From Tethya wilhelma (taxonomy: Eukaryota; Porifera; Demospongiae; Tethyida; Tethyidae): a stretch of DNA of 64,000 bases. A model generated the notes under the pieces. That model was not told the DNA's origin and did no database searches. It saw nothing but the letters and a program-made list of their open reading frames with translations. Where the stretch lies: NCBI GenBank assembly GCA_964030475.1, contig CAXIPT010000007.1, positions 2,922,463 to 2,986,462 of the forward strand. Direction: 5' to 3'. Positions 35,701 through 48,173 of this stretch are shown piece by piece. Made by a program: the position numbers and the translations under genes. The first letter of the stretch is position 1. Every line of letters begins with the position of its first letter.

Positions 35701-37858
35701 GTCGCTGTCTCTTTGGTAGCGTTCAATCTTAGCCAAGACCCATTTTGTCTGTGTTTGTGAGGATGTTGTTGAGATTGTGTTGACAATAAATCAATCACTG
35801 TACATAAATAGTATAGCATTATTGTTATTTTTGCACTGTGTTAATGGTTGTGTTGTTACTGTTGTTGTGTGTTCTCACTCATCCTGACAGGTGTCGTAAC
35901 GTCAAACAAAAGCATCATCATGCAGATACTGTCCCAGATCAGAATAGGCATGGACTTGACTCGGTTTGCTATTCCAGTCTTCTTTCTTGAAAAGCGATCG
36001 CTACTTCAAATGTATGCTGAATTTTTCGCTCATCCAGACTTGCTTGCAAAGTAAGTTTTCCTGGAAAATCACAAAACAACCCAATGTACTAGAGTTGTAT
36101 GTGCTATGATTTTTAAGGTGTACACATGTTTACATTGTACATAGAGTGGCTGTATAAGGAATTCCTCTGAGGGTTGATGGTTATGTTGGCCCTTTTGTGA
36201 TTTTGATCAATATAGCTACAGTAGCTATTGTTGTTTTTCCTTCGATTGAAGCCTGTTTTCAGCACTGTGTACAATTGTGAATGACCCCTGCAGTGCTGGT
36301 GACGTAAGTGATGCTAAAGGAAGAATGACAGAGGTGGTCAGATGGTTCCTCTCATCCATCAGTGCTTCACGAAAGGTGAGTTTGTTTGCTTTGAGTCGAT
36401 GACATTGTGTTCCATAGTGAATCCTTCAATCATACGTTGCCTTTACCTTGATTTTAGGGACTAGACCCTAAAAAACCCTACAACCCGGTGCTCGGGGAAA
36501 CTTTCCACTGTTTCTGGGACCTACCCAATGAGGACAAGACACACACTTCAAAGAACAACAAAAATAATGTGAGTTTAAGGTTTTGTGTGTGCACCGTGTC
36601 AATGTAGTGGGAATAATTGCCATTACAACGTTTCCACCCTACTCCTAGTCAGAATACACACACTAAGACTTGTGCTAGTTGTTTTGTCTGTTTGTTCCAT
36701 CGAAATCTACACAACAATAGCTCTACAGTTCATCAAAATGAAGCTATACCAGCTAGTGTGTTGTAGTACTGTATATAAACATGTTTACAATGCTGTGTGG
36801 TCACTCGGTTGAATGACCTTATCATGCAAATCTAAGCCTGTTTGTTAAGCACACATATGACCTTTGACCCTAGCCATGTACTCAGTCTATTGGTATAGAA
36901 ATTTTAACAACCTGTAATACTCAAACTTTACTTATGGTAAAATGGCTACCAAGCACTCTATTTTGTATACTGATCTCTTCCACTACTAACACTGCATTAT
37001 CTACAGCAGATCGTGGAGACTGGTCCAGTACCGTATGCAAACTATAATTCACTAGCCTTTGTAGCTGAGCAAGTGTCCCATCATCCACCAAGTGAGTTAG
37101 AGGAGTGCTTGTGGTATAGAAACTAGTACTCACCTATGTAGTTGTACCTGGCCTGTTCCCAGGCCTTCCCCCCCTTTTTTTTTTTAGTTGGCTGAAATAA
37201 CCAATGAATAAATTAAGGAAAGCCTGGGAATGAGGCTAAGTTGTACCTGCATGAGGCATTCATGTGCAGCTCTGCATTGACATTGTATGAGCTTGCAATG
37301 TTGACAGGTGTTTTGGGTTAATATTTCATTTTGTAGTCTCTGCCTTCTATGCTGAATGTCCTGCTAAGAGGATGTACGTCAATGGCACCGTGTGTACAAA
37401 GACAAAGTTTCTTGGTCTCTCAGTAAAAGCACAGAATACTGGATCAGGTGAGGAAGCTCATGTTCACTGACATCATCACAGTAAATAAAACAGTAAAACC
37501 CAGCCGTAATATTTTGAGTATTAGATTATTACAGACTATAATGTACTTATAATATTAATAGCTACTTTAAACCACATTTTATTCCTGTGATTTGCTGTGT
37601 ATATATATATATCTTTTGTGGGCCATCCATCTCTGTCATTTTATGAAATTGTTACTAGATTTGTTTGTATGTTTCCTGACTATACAGTTCGCATCCACTA
37701 CTTGGATCATGATGAGGAGTATGTTTGTAATCTTCCAAATGGTTATGTTAGGTAAGTAGTTGTGGTAAATCTTTCTTTGTTGAGTGGTACAGTAGATGGT
37801 ATGAATCGCACGATGTAATAGCTGACACCAAGCATCAGGTGCATATATATAGTATTAG

Positions 37859-37892
<34 letters not shown>

Positions 37893-37967
37893 CATGTTTT
37901 GGAACTGTTGATAGTGTAGACTTTGCTAGTGCCCATTAGCAATAATCTCACTTGTTAATGGCTTCGG

Positions 37968-38031
<64 letters not shown>

Positions 38032-40183
38032 CAGGTCAATCCTGATGGGCCCGTGGTTTGAGTTTGGAGGAGAATGTATTGTCTCCTGTGCTAAGAGTGG
38101 CTATGTTGCTACTATTGAGTTCCATACAAAGGTATTATGCTTGAATATATTTTCAGTTTGTATAATTACATATGTGCATGTGTATCTGCTAGATGCATAT
38201 ATGGATGTACGTACAGTTGGGTTAGCGTACATTCTCCATCTATCCCTATCACTCTTTTTGATTGAAGCAGAGGCATGCGCATGTTGGGTCAACCATAGTG
38301 CTGACTCAACAACCTGGGCCCCTGTGACAACCATTCATTTTTCATAATCCTATCTATAGCTATAATGATCTTAGTAGGCAATTCTGTCGTAGTATTCCAT
38401 GTTAGTCGCACCAACCTGCAGTGAATAACCCTCAGCGTACATGTGCAAAAGTGTATGTATATGTTCCAATTTATAGCCAATTTGTGTTTTGATCTTGCAA
38501 CTATCATTTTGTTCTTTCTTCTTAGCCATTCCGTGGGGGAAAAAGACACCGAGTTACAGCAGATATTAAGTAAGTCAATTGTTAAAAGAAAATTCAGAAT
38601 GTATCTCTCAAAACCGATTGGAAAATTTAGAAAGGTTCTCTATAGATGCATGCTTGAAAACATGGTGTCAAGTTCATCATTGCTGAGCTTTATTTCGTTC
38701 AATGCTCAATATTATATCAGCTAGAGCACCATGTGTTAATACCTTCGATTGGTGCTTTCAAAGTTTCTGACTGTACTACATTATATCCCATTAACTAACT
38801 GCCAAGAAAGAGAATTGTCCCATAGCTAAAAGCATTGGTGCTGAATTTGAAATATCACACTCATGCAATATTGCTTATATCTAAGGCTAAAATTTCTTAG
38901 CTAAGTCAAGTGTGCAACTCCTAGTGAATTCTAAATAAGGCACACTAGTTACTACCAATAGTAGACGTGCATATGCTCAACAGGAATGGCCAATGTTGTA
39001 TAGACTTCCCTATTCATTATTGAATTTTCATGCGATCTTTTGCCAATTTACTTGCCTGAGCAGGCATTGAGCAAATTCTTTTAGGTTTGGGATTATTTGT
39101 AAAGATTAGAAATTTTCATGAATAATGATCTTTGTTTGTATGTATATAATATATTATATACTCTTGGTATTATATCAGACACGAGTCGGAGAAAAAGGCA
39201 TCTACTAAGTTAGATGGTGAATGGAACACCATCATATACACAAAAACTAAGGGTGTTGATCAAGTGAGTATAATTTCATCCATTTCAAATTTTGCTTTGT
39301 AATATATAATCGTTGTGATTTTTCAAAACTTTCTTTCATCACGATAATAGTCGCAAGAGGTGTTCACCGATGCTGCTAACCTTCCAACCATTCGTAAAAA
39401 GGTTAAAACCCTTTCAGCAGCGGAGCCTTCTGACTCCCGAGTTGTGTGGAGGCACGTCACTGAAGCAATGCTGAGAGGAGACTCTGAAGCAGCAGCAGAG
39501 GCCAAACATGCAGTAAGTTAGGGAAATTTTGTAAGCTTGTTTTGTGTTATTGTGTTTAAAGTTTAAGCATTAATTATGGTTTATGAGGAGTTCATTCCAG
39601 TCCACATATATACACCTCTAGAGACAACCAGGAAAACGAATGGACTCCTCACTCAATCTAGCTATTACTCTTACCTTGTTTGCTTACTTTCACCATTTGG
39701 CTTCCCATTGTTGTGACTGATGTCATTTAACAACACAGTTCACTCTACACTAAGAGTGTACATCCAAAGCACTATTTCTACGATCCCCATTGATTCCGCA
39801 TTTATGTACAATTTTGAGAAGATGTGTTCTGTTACATTACTTGTGACAGTCAGTACTTTGTCTATTCACTCATAGGTGGAAGAGAAACAGCGAGCTGAAG
39901 CAAGAGAGAGACAACGGACAGGAGAAGAATGGAAACAAAAGGTAAAACTCTAGTTTAAATTCCTGCAACATTCTCTTTTCAACTTTGTCTATGCCCCACT
40001 GAATGATACAATGTCATGTGTCAGCCTAGCCTAAACTGATCGTGTTTGAGTTCAACTTGTACATTATCTTTTTCTTTTCTTTTTTTTTTTCTATTTTAGC
40101 TCTTCCATTCTGACGATGATGCCCACCATGCATCTTACTCGTATAACACCTCACTGAAGCACAGACTCTCCCAGTTGGATTGA
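32736..40183 (+). CDS. oxysterol-binding-protein-related protein, short form, copy B (14 exons)
   Basis: Exons: 32736-32780, 35329-35587, 35891-36050, 36294-36375, 36458-36568, 37007-37091, 37337-37447, 37688-37751, 38035-38131, 38526-38569, 39179-39263, 39351-39512, 39876-39941, 40100-40183; 484 aa. Exons 1 and 3-13 have exactly the same lengths as in copy A, so this is a tandem duplicate. The ORD is complete, with 'EQVSHHPP', '[12 protein letters not shown]' and '[10 protein letters not shown]'. The leader diverges (acidic and Pro-rich, keeping 'SSGEWFDA'). An optional 24-base in-frame microexon (33,000-33,023) with good AG/GT edges may add 8 residues. Exon 6 has a tandem acceptor (cagcag). 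AATAAA follows at 40,255. Confidence 0.93.
33205..33680. mobile_element. 476-bp MITE in ORP-B first intron
   Basis: Left end gatctagcttagtctcgtgg...ccagac and right end gtctgg-ctcacgagactagatc are imperfect inverted repeats. Minus-strand open stretches inside (up to 80 codons) show no motif, so I treat it as non-autonomous. Confidence 0.7.
37148..37242. repeat. foldback repeat in ORP-B intron 6
   Basis: cctgttcccaggccttcc at the left pairs with ggaaagcctgggaatgaggc at the right; a member of the dispersed 'ccaggc...gcctgg' hairpin group. Confidence 0.65.
37861..38031. repeat. (GT)n and (CT)n microsatellites
   Basis: A pure GT tract (about 37,861-37,891) and a long CT tract (37,971-38,031) in ORP-B intron 8. 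The CT tract serves as the polypyrimidine stretch just before the exon 9 acceptor at 38,035. Confidence 0.95.
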
Positions 40184-40631
40184 CATGTCAGAGATAGATA
40201 CACATGCAGCTGTTTTAACTGTATTTTTGTTGTTTTTTTTTTCATATTTTCTTCAATAAAATTATATATACTGCTTGTCTGATACTCATAGTAATCGAAT
40301 ATTTTCGTTTTGGTTTTGCTCACAATGATTGTGTTCTTGCAACATGCAGCTAGGGCATACTATGATCACCTTTATACACTACAAGTCATTATTGTGGTAT
40401 AGTATTACTATGGATCGAGGAGACATATATATAATGAGCAATAATGGTAAATTGAAATTTATTCATAATTAATTAGAATATTATGATTCTCTCTGTCACA
40501 TCACGTACATACTGAAAGCTGAACACAGCTTGCAATATTATTGATGTACGATAGCAAAGAGTATATATATATCAGTGCATGCTTCAAAAATACAGTGCAT
40601 GCAGTTAGTTTCCTGAATGCACATGCATATG
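40184..40631. other. 3' flank of ORP-B
   Basis: Contains the AATAAA polyadenylation hexamer at 40,255-40,260, 72 bases after the ORP-B stop. Nothing else was recognised up to the transposon at 40,632. Confidence 0.6.
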
Positions 40632-41528
40632 CACAGGAAAAACATGTTGGTTAAACGGATACCGTTTGCTAGCGTATTTACTACATAAACGGCATGTCAT
40701 ACGGGAAGTCCGTTGGCAAATACACGGACACCGTCCATCTAGTAATGGGACTCTTGATACGGACTAACATAAACGGTACCGTGGTTTATTACCGTCTAGT
40801 CCGTCGTTGGATACCGTCTGTGCGCTGTCTGCTCAGTTTACTTTCCCGTGTCTGTGAATGAAGCAACGGATCAAACGGTAGTGCCGTTGTTTCAGCCCAA
40901 AATACGGCTATACCCTGGTAGTACCGTGACGGTAAGCTTTCATTTTAGCCCCGCCCATTTGAATAAACCTCGTATACTTCGTCTTCAATAAAAATAGTCA
41001 AAATAAACTGAGACAATGGTGCAAATAAAAATTAATAAACAAAATCAATACAAGGTAAGATAAAAATAAGCTAACAATATTTGTAGGTGTAGCAGTAAAT
41101 GAATACAGTTTGTATGGCACTAGGAGAGAACAGTTTTCTCTTACTGCGTGTATATATTGCCTGCTTGACAAGTCAAGTTCCAACAGCTGGTTCTGTCTGT
41201 TTTGTAAGGGTTTTGGCTTGAATTTAACTGGCAGTGAGGTGCCTGCATCATTGAAATTTTTGAGTAAAAGAATTACAATATTAGAACTCTGAGATACAAC
41301 CTACCATTAAATTTTATGAATATATGTCTTGGGCCTGCCAGGCACGCAGCAATCAGTATTGACCTGCATACTGAAAATATATTTGTCGTAAAGTCCTGCA
41401 TTTTAGTACTGTATGTATTATAGTACCTTGAATGAGGAAAATCTTCATCATAAGCTTTTGGTGTAGCCTCTGAAACTATATATACAAGATTGATACAATT
41501 ATTTATGCAACAGAATGATGAAGAGACT

Positions 41529-41592
41529 ATAGCCTTGTACCCAGGCCCCTCTCTCCTTGAAAGGTCAAAGGAGAGACTCTGGGACGAGGCTA
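41529..41592. repeat. foldback element, 'acccaggctctctc' family
   Basis: tagccttgtacccaggcc at the left and gggacgaggcta at the right close a compact hairpin nested inside the 2.3-kb element, so it inserted later. Confidence 0.8.
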
Positions 41593-41888
41593 TATGCAAG
41601 GACAAGTCTAACTTACTTGTCAATTAAAACTGCAGCAGTTAAACAAACTCCAGGACCTGCATGTATATAAAGCAAAAATTATTTTTAGCCAATAGGTAAT
41701 TGAATCCAAACTTACTTTTGAACTAGCAAATATCAGATGCATGTTGATTAAACACTGTGATATAGAGGGTGCCAGGCATCAGAGAGTGTGCCATCATGCT
41801 GTTATACCAGTCTGTAGACAATTGTGCCATAAATTATATATAAGTCACAATTAATCTTGACATCCTGACAAGCACAAGGACCACATAA

Positions 41889-41933
41889 ACACACACACAC
41901 ACACACACACAAACACACACACGCACACACACA
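41889..41933. repeat. (CA)n microsatellite
   Basis: About 22 CA units with a few interruptions, flanked by two similar short segments (catcctgacaagcacaagga at about 41,861 and about 41,991). Confidence 0.9.
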
Positions 41934-42953
41934 ATGAGTGGTCACCCAACGAAAGATGAGACATCTTGATGGGCTGCTGACGAAGGATGGGACATCCTGA
42001 CAAGCACAAGGACCGTGTAAAAACAAACTTGCAGTTACAGACAAAACACACCAGTGATCTCAGAAAAAGCTTCTAGTAGCTAGCAAACTTATATATAGGT
42101 CATGAACACTCAGTGATGATCATGACACGGGAACTTCGGAAGTTGACTCCCACAGATACCGGCTCTATTCTACATGCACGGTATAGATTTGACACAGTAT
42201 GACCTACCTCATCGTGATTCAAACTTGTTCACCCATGAATAACTCCACAGTGGCAGTGAGTGACAGTGTCCATGAACGTACGTAGCTCAGCCTAGAGGCG
42301 TCTTCTTCAGTCCAAGGCTCTGATTTTTGAATCAAGTCCGCCAAAATTGTGGTTTGTGCTAATGCGCATGCGCAATTAATGAACTGACTACATTACAGAG
42401 TTTTACTCTGTATAGCTGATATAGCTCGATTGACTGTTTAACGCCAGCTTGACAATGTACTGTATATGTATAGATGGTATACAGTCTAGATTTACATATA
42501 CTTGTAGTGCTGTCCTCACTAATTTAATCACTTTTCTCAGTATGTTCAGAATTCTTCGAAGTGTCTATAGTAAGTCTTTGACTCTTACAAGAACCAGCCC
42601 CGCCCTTCTCTTAGCTGAGCTGTTACAGCAGCTACCTGAACTTGAAGTTATAGCACGGTTGGATTTAGACGTACAAATGGGAGTTATAAAGTCTCCACAT
42701 AAACGGTAAAGCCGTGTTCATCTAGCCTATAAGACGGGGAGACGCTGTTCGCCGTTCTGCACAGCAGCTAACACGGCTGTACCGTATACGCATTTGTATG
42801 ATATCATAATTATATTCATTCCACATAATGATATTCATGCATATCAACGGATGTCCGTTTAGGTCCGAGTCCGTGAAAGTCCGTTCTGCACTCCGTTGGT
42901 TGACAAAAACGGCAATCTCGTTCTCTCCGTTTAACCGTGTAGTTTTTCCTGTG

Positions 42954-43284
42954 TATGCATGCACTATTATGCGTACATATATATACTGGTACTTGTATTA
43001 ATTTTTATACTATAATAATTCTCGCTACATGCATGCATGTATATAAATATTATATTTGTGCTTAGAATAATTATTATAATTGGTGGCATGATCCACCCGG
43101 CACCGTGGAGGCAAGGTTAGAAGACAGTGACATGAACCTAAATTATATACACAGGTCTACAAAGAAAGTTGCTCATATCAAGATATACCTTATAATAATT
43201 ATTTATACATTAACTTTGCATAGTAATAATAATAATACAAGATAATAAACCAATATAATGTACACTCATGAAAGACTGATCTAT
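42954..43284. other. 3' flank of eIF4H
   Basis: AT-rich, rich in ATAATAAT-type runs. No gene or clear polyadenylation signal on the minus strand was identified. Confidence 0.4.
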
Positions 43285-46200
43285 TTAGGTTTGGTGGCTG
43301 CTGTCGTCTGATTCAGAGTTCGATCTCTGTGATCCTTCCTTGGCAATTCTTGGCTTTCCTTCACCAAATATTGCCATTCGACTTGCGGTATCTGCTAAGT
43401 CATTAACAGGATTCGATACAGTGCGTGGCTTGAGATTCAGCCTAGGCCTCTGAGCTAAGTCATCTGGGGGGGGGAAGAAAAAAATGGCACACACTCATCC
43501 TCGTGCCAAGTGTCCATAGAAAAACAGAACATGATTAGTACAATCATGTATGTAGTATATCTCTGAGCACAAATTAAGTCAGTGAAGTACACAATGAAAG
43601 CTAGTACACAGAAAGAGTGCATAGCCCTTGGTGCCTGATGAAACAGAACTCAATGTTACTCATCAGAAGTCTTTGGTTCAATGACAGATAGGCTGGGCAT
43701 TAGCTCTAAGAGTGCTTACCAACATACAACAGTCTAGCTGTCATTATAGTGTTGTTCTTACATCACTGAGAGTGAGGTTTACCCATGTGGCTCCAACCCA
43801 CATTATACATTGAGAGCACTGATAATTCATCAGTACTGACTGGCATAGATCAAGAGGGCATCCCTGCCAAGGAACATGAGCAGGCACTGAAATAATTTAA
43901 CAACCCCAAGGATTCACATAAAGCCAGCCAATTATTGGCAAATCAGATCAACTAACAGCAGTTGAAGCTCTTCAGAGTTCAAGCTAATAAATTCTAGATA
44001 AAGCACACTATCTATGACATGGATAATAAAGTCCCAATGGCAGTGTGTGTCATCTTTTGTTAATGTGAATACGTGTCTTGTGTATAATAGCTAGTATGTG
44101 TCATATTGAAGAAAGGTTAACAGTAAATCTCTCTTCTTATTGCCAGAACAACAATGCCATTTGCAATCTGCTTTTCTTCTTTCTTGTCTACACAGTTTTT
44201 GTACATCGTGCAGGTCATGTTACTTTGTACACAGTGTTTCTACACGAGTATGCGCCGTTCGACACTCTCCTCCCCTTATTTACTCTTGCCGCCATCAGTG
44301 CTGCTTGTTTTGTTTTGCATGGCACTTCCATGTCTCTAGCCATCAACCTCAGAGTCATCAGTGACTTGTCACATGATGTACGTGTTGTTAATATTGTTTG
44401 CAGGTGGTGGTCACTCCGGCCCTCCTCACTACTCATCAGGTGGTGGAGGAGGTGGTGGTGGTGGTGGTCAGGGGTATGGCTACAGTGGCCCCCCATCATC
44501 GGGCCCCCCATATGGAGGAGGGGGTGGCTATTATGACCGTCCCCATCGTGGGGGGCGAGGTGGCTACAGGGGTCGTGGGGGGAGGGGGAGGGACCGAGGA
44601 GGAGGAGGAGGACAGCCACCGAAATACGATGAGTTCAAGGAGGCCAGTCCTGGTAAGCTTGCTCTCACACACATTTGAGGCGTGGCCACGCACTTACGTA
44701 AAATTTTGGTCCTTTCTGGCCTTCTTGAAGCTGGCTGTTTGCTTTTTCACTCAGATTTGTTAGGTCCTCCGTAAGTAAGCTCGCTTGGACTTGGAAATCT
44801 ATGAGCAGCTTAGTTTATTTGCTCGTTTTTTCAACGCTCTTGATGACGTAAAGTGTGTGGCCACGCCCCATTTACGTAGGTTTACTCACGTGCAGGTCAT
44901 GTTACTTTGTACACAGTGTTTTTACACGAGTATGCGCCGTTCGACACTCTCCTCCCCTTATTTACTCTTGATGGCGGTGTACCTCTGTGTCCTCCTCCTC
45001 TGCCTGGCCCTCCTCTGCCACGCCCACCACGCCCACCTCGAGTGGCTAGATTGACCCTCAATCGTCTTTCACCATATTCCTGTGTGAAGACAAACCATAA
45101 TGTCAATAAATAAATGGAAAATTACATGATGGTTGAAAGATGCAGTACAATTGTTGAACTGTTGTAAGCATTTACAACACTACAGCTTTCCAGGGTTCAT
45201 TCACTAGTTATGCTATTGTCCTGTGGTGTGCGTTATTTAGAGTGCAAATGCAACATTTGCTTCTAAATCAAAACCACGCACAGTGTAAACAGACTAAGTG
45301 GCTCTCTTGAACAATTACGTGCATTTATAAGATTTCTCCCTTCCCATCTCAATTTGCAAAATACAAGAAGCACTATAATTCATATACTACACAAAGTTCA
45401 ACATAATACACTGTGACACTTACTGCTCCATCATACTCCATGGCTTCCTTCAGCGACTCCGCATCTTCAAACTCAACATAGCAGAACCCTGAGTGGAATG
45501 AATGTCAACAAACAACCAGTCAAACAATATATGCACTCGTACATATATCCACACTGTACCCTGTAACCTTAAACAGTACTGCATCATATTGTTTTTCATG
45601 TTTGTGTTGTACTGCATTACTCGACAAAATCTTGACAAATGTACCTCTAATCTCATTACTTATCACTAGTTTAAAAATTAAGCTACAAAAGAAGTTGTAA
45701 AGTATCTGAAGTGAAGTTCTAGCAAGCACTGACGCAGTGTGCTTACAGTATGTGTTAACTGTACTTGTTGCATTTTGACACTTGAGATCAAAGAGAAAAC
45801 TGTGCCACTATATTGCATATGGCACACTGCGTAGGTGGCAAACTGTGCCAATATCAGACCACTATGCCATTATGGCAGCTTGAGTGAACACTGTAGTTTT
45901 GCTAATGCAACAAATTAGTTAGTGCACCGGTACTCGTGACCACATGCCAGATATTGGCATGTGGCACTCGTGCTTGTGCAATAACTAATACATACATCTT
46001 TGTAACTTTAAACTTCATAGAATGCGATACGTACCTTTAAATTTATCTGTTTCCTTATCTCGTACCAGTCTCACACTCTTCACCTAGACAGACGCAAGTG
46101 AGGCAATCAAAACAGTACAAGAGCACAACACATAAGATATCATGAAAGATTCTACCGAGGGGGTATTGACAATGACAAGGGAAGACATTAGGGGTGGAAA

Positions 46201-48173
46201 ATTGGTTAACCGATTTGGACAAATCTTTCGATGCGATCAGCTAAGCAGCAATCAAGCTAACTATATTGCAAATCTTGTTGCTTAGTGAAGATTTTCCCAG
46301 GATGAAAAGCCTAAAATATCAAATTTGCTACAATACAAGGGATACAGGCCTGAGGGGCTGGTAGTTTGGCTCTATAGCCATAGCATTACTCTTGAATGCC
46401 TGGTTGACTAGCTGAAGAACAACCTTTTACCAAGTTTCAAGCTTATGCTCTGAAAGGATGATGGAGAAAAGGCTAATACGGTAAAGATTGTGACTATCAA
46501 TGATTCAGCAATGAGTAGTGCAACTCCTTGCCAATAGCCTAACTCTGCTTGATATTTTACGTGTTTAGAGCTGACAAAATTTACACTACAGCAGTTTGAA
46601 ACACTCATCTGCTTGACAAACTTTTATGTCAACGGCAAGCAATCAGTTTCCTTAAAAACACAACTTTTTGTGGTACCAATTGTAGCGAGTTTGGTGGGGT
46701 ATTAGTTTGAGAGAATTATATAATCAATACTGTAAATTTGGTGACAATTAAATTTGGCGAATTGGCGAATCAGAATAGAATCGCCAATATTGCTAAAACA
46801 GGAATTTGCCAAATTCTAAGCCCGCCAAATTTACCCATTATACGGTACTTAATTTTAGCAGATACTTATAAATTACCAAAATGCCTTTGATTACTAAATC
46901 GCTAAAATTTGTACCCACAAATAACAGTGTCCTTTCGGTAAAATGTCTTCACTTTGATACCCCATGACACAAGACTATACACACACAACTACTAGCAATT
47001 TACATATTTCTTTTTAACCACATTTACATGTATTATGTACCTTTAAGTCCCTAAAGATAGCATCTAAATCACCTGGAACAGTTTGATGGGGCAAGTTTCC
47101 AACGTATGCCGTAAAAGGGGGGTCTTTTGGTAATTCTTGGCCTCTCTGGTCCCCACTTCTATAGCCACCTCCCCCCCGTCCTGAGTAGCCCCTGTGATAA
47201 CCACCACCACCACCACCACCGTGCTCGTGGGAGTACTGGTGGGGCGGGGGTGGGCCATAGTCCCCATGAGGAGAGGGAGTGCTGGAGAGACACAAGCATA
47301 ATTATTGTATAATGTACGTACATTCTCATTATTAACTTAAAAAATGAAAAAAAGAAATGGTTTACGTTATTAGCGAATTTTACATCGGAGCCAAGCTAGG
47401 GTCATACAACTACAGGCACCACCACATGTTGTATGTACACATGGATAGAAGATCACTCAGATCAGAGCAGGCATTTCAATCATGCAACCACAACAGTGGC
47501 TTCATCAGTCACATACACTAGCATGCTGAGTCAGCAAAGGGCTTGAATTAAAACCTTATTGGCATGTGTTGTAAGAACACCATCTACCATCATCTGAACT
47601 CTCTAAAGCTAAAAAAATTTTTTTCCCATCAAGATAAAGCAGAAAGCACATATTATCTAACTTTCAAATTAAAGGTATTTCCATTATTTCTAAGTGAAAT
47701 GTATGACACCAAGAGTAGGTGTTACACAAGCTATATGTGACTACAGTACAATGATCAAGTAACAGATTTGAGTTTGTGAAATTGAGATCACAATGATATG
47801 GTGTAAGTGACAGGGAGTAGCCACCTTTAGCTAGTTACTGTAAAGGTTGAAATATTATTTGGTGTGCTCTATATGGAAACAAAAATTGCAGTACAAAATT
47901 CAAAGCTTCTCATCAGCACAGGTAACACAACAAACGGGAATACACGTCTTGTACATACATTGAACACAAGCTGGTCTGTTTCAATACAGATTGATCAAGG
48001 AATACGATTGATCTTGCAGATCTTGTATGCCAGGATACCTATATAACCTCTACAATTATGATTAATCCGTACTTTCGATCTTTGGATCCTACACCCTGCT
48101 GGTAGTTGTAAGCTTGGGTACCATAGCTGCCTCCACCAGAACTCTCACGACTTTCAAACACTTCATCTGCCAT
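43285..48173 (-). CDS. EIF4H: eukaryotic initiation factor 4H (RRM protein), gene with one exon inverted
   Basis: Minus-strand exons in order: 48173-48073, 47281-47041, 46083-46035, 45488-45424, 45079-44983, [inverted exon 44404-44652], 43463-43285. The N-terminus is Gly-rich. The RRM spans exons 2-5: '[21 protein letters not shown]' (RNP2), '[14 protein letters not shown]' and '[17 protein letters not shown]' (RNP1). An RGG region follows. The last exon has the diagnostic eIF4H tail '[13 protein letters not shown]'. eIF4H stimulates the eIF4A helicase during cap-dependent initiation. Exon 5 and the last exon are both phase 1, so direct splicing still gives an in-frame 243-aa protein close to the usual ~248. 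With the inverted exon restored it would be 326 aa. Confidence 0.93.
44207..44288 (+). repeat. 82-bp direct duplication, copy 1 of 2
   Basis: Nearly identical (one mismatch: tttcta versus ttttta) to 44,889-44,970. This copy is followed by CCGCCATC, while copy 2 runs into the reverse complement GATGGCGG. The pair brackets the inverted eIF4H exon. Confidence 0.95.
44404..44652 (+). other. EIF4H: eIF4H Gly/Arg-rich exon in reverse orientation
   Basis: This plus-strand exon has a proper acceptor (tttgcag) and donor (gtaagc), is phase 1 at both ends, and encodes a glycine-rich/RGG stretch ending '[12 protein letters not shown]'. Joined in phase to the last eIF4H exon it gives '...[15 protein letters not shown]', matching the vertebrate eIF4H layout (FREPTEEERAQRPRL). 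It also fits exon 5 in phase. No other plus-strand gene surrounds it. It is therefore an eIF4H exon that has been turned round, biologically or in assembly. Confidence 0.85.
44889..44970 (+). repeat. 82-bp direct duplication, copy 2 of 2
   Basis: Second copy, in the intron right next to exon 5 of eIF4H. Between the copies is a 600-base interval holding the inverted exon. That interval also has an imperfect inverted repeat around ggcgtggccacgc (44,683 and about 44,858). Confidence 0.95.

Larger units (their letters stand above)
40632..42953. mobile_element. 2.3-kb terminal-inverted-repeat element, possibly hAT-type, non-autonomous
   Basis: Left end cacaggaaaaac...ggttaaacgg faces right end ccgtttaacc...gtttttcctgtg. 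Both subterminal regions (40,660-40,930 and 42,700-42,930) are packed with ACGG/CCGT motifs, as in elements whose transposase binds subterminal repeats. If the ends are CAGG/CCTG, the flanking 8 bases are catatgca and tgtatgca (6 of 8 equal), suggesting a hAT-like 8-base target duplication. An 86-codon plus-strand open stretch (42,449-42,709) has no motif. The body also contains a foldback repeat and a CA microsatellite. Confidence 0.65.

Noticed and set aside
44215..44619. Minus-strand 134-codon frame over the Gly-rich exon
   Set aside because: It is the antisense of the inverted eIF4H exon (His/Ser-rich mirror of GGT/GGA codons), with no splice support.
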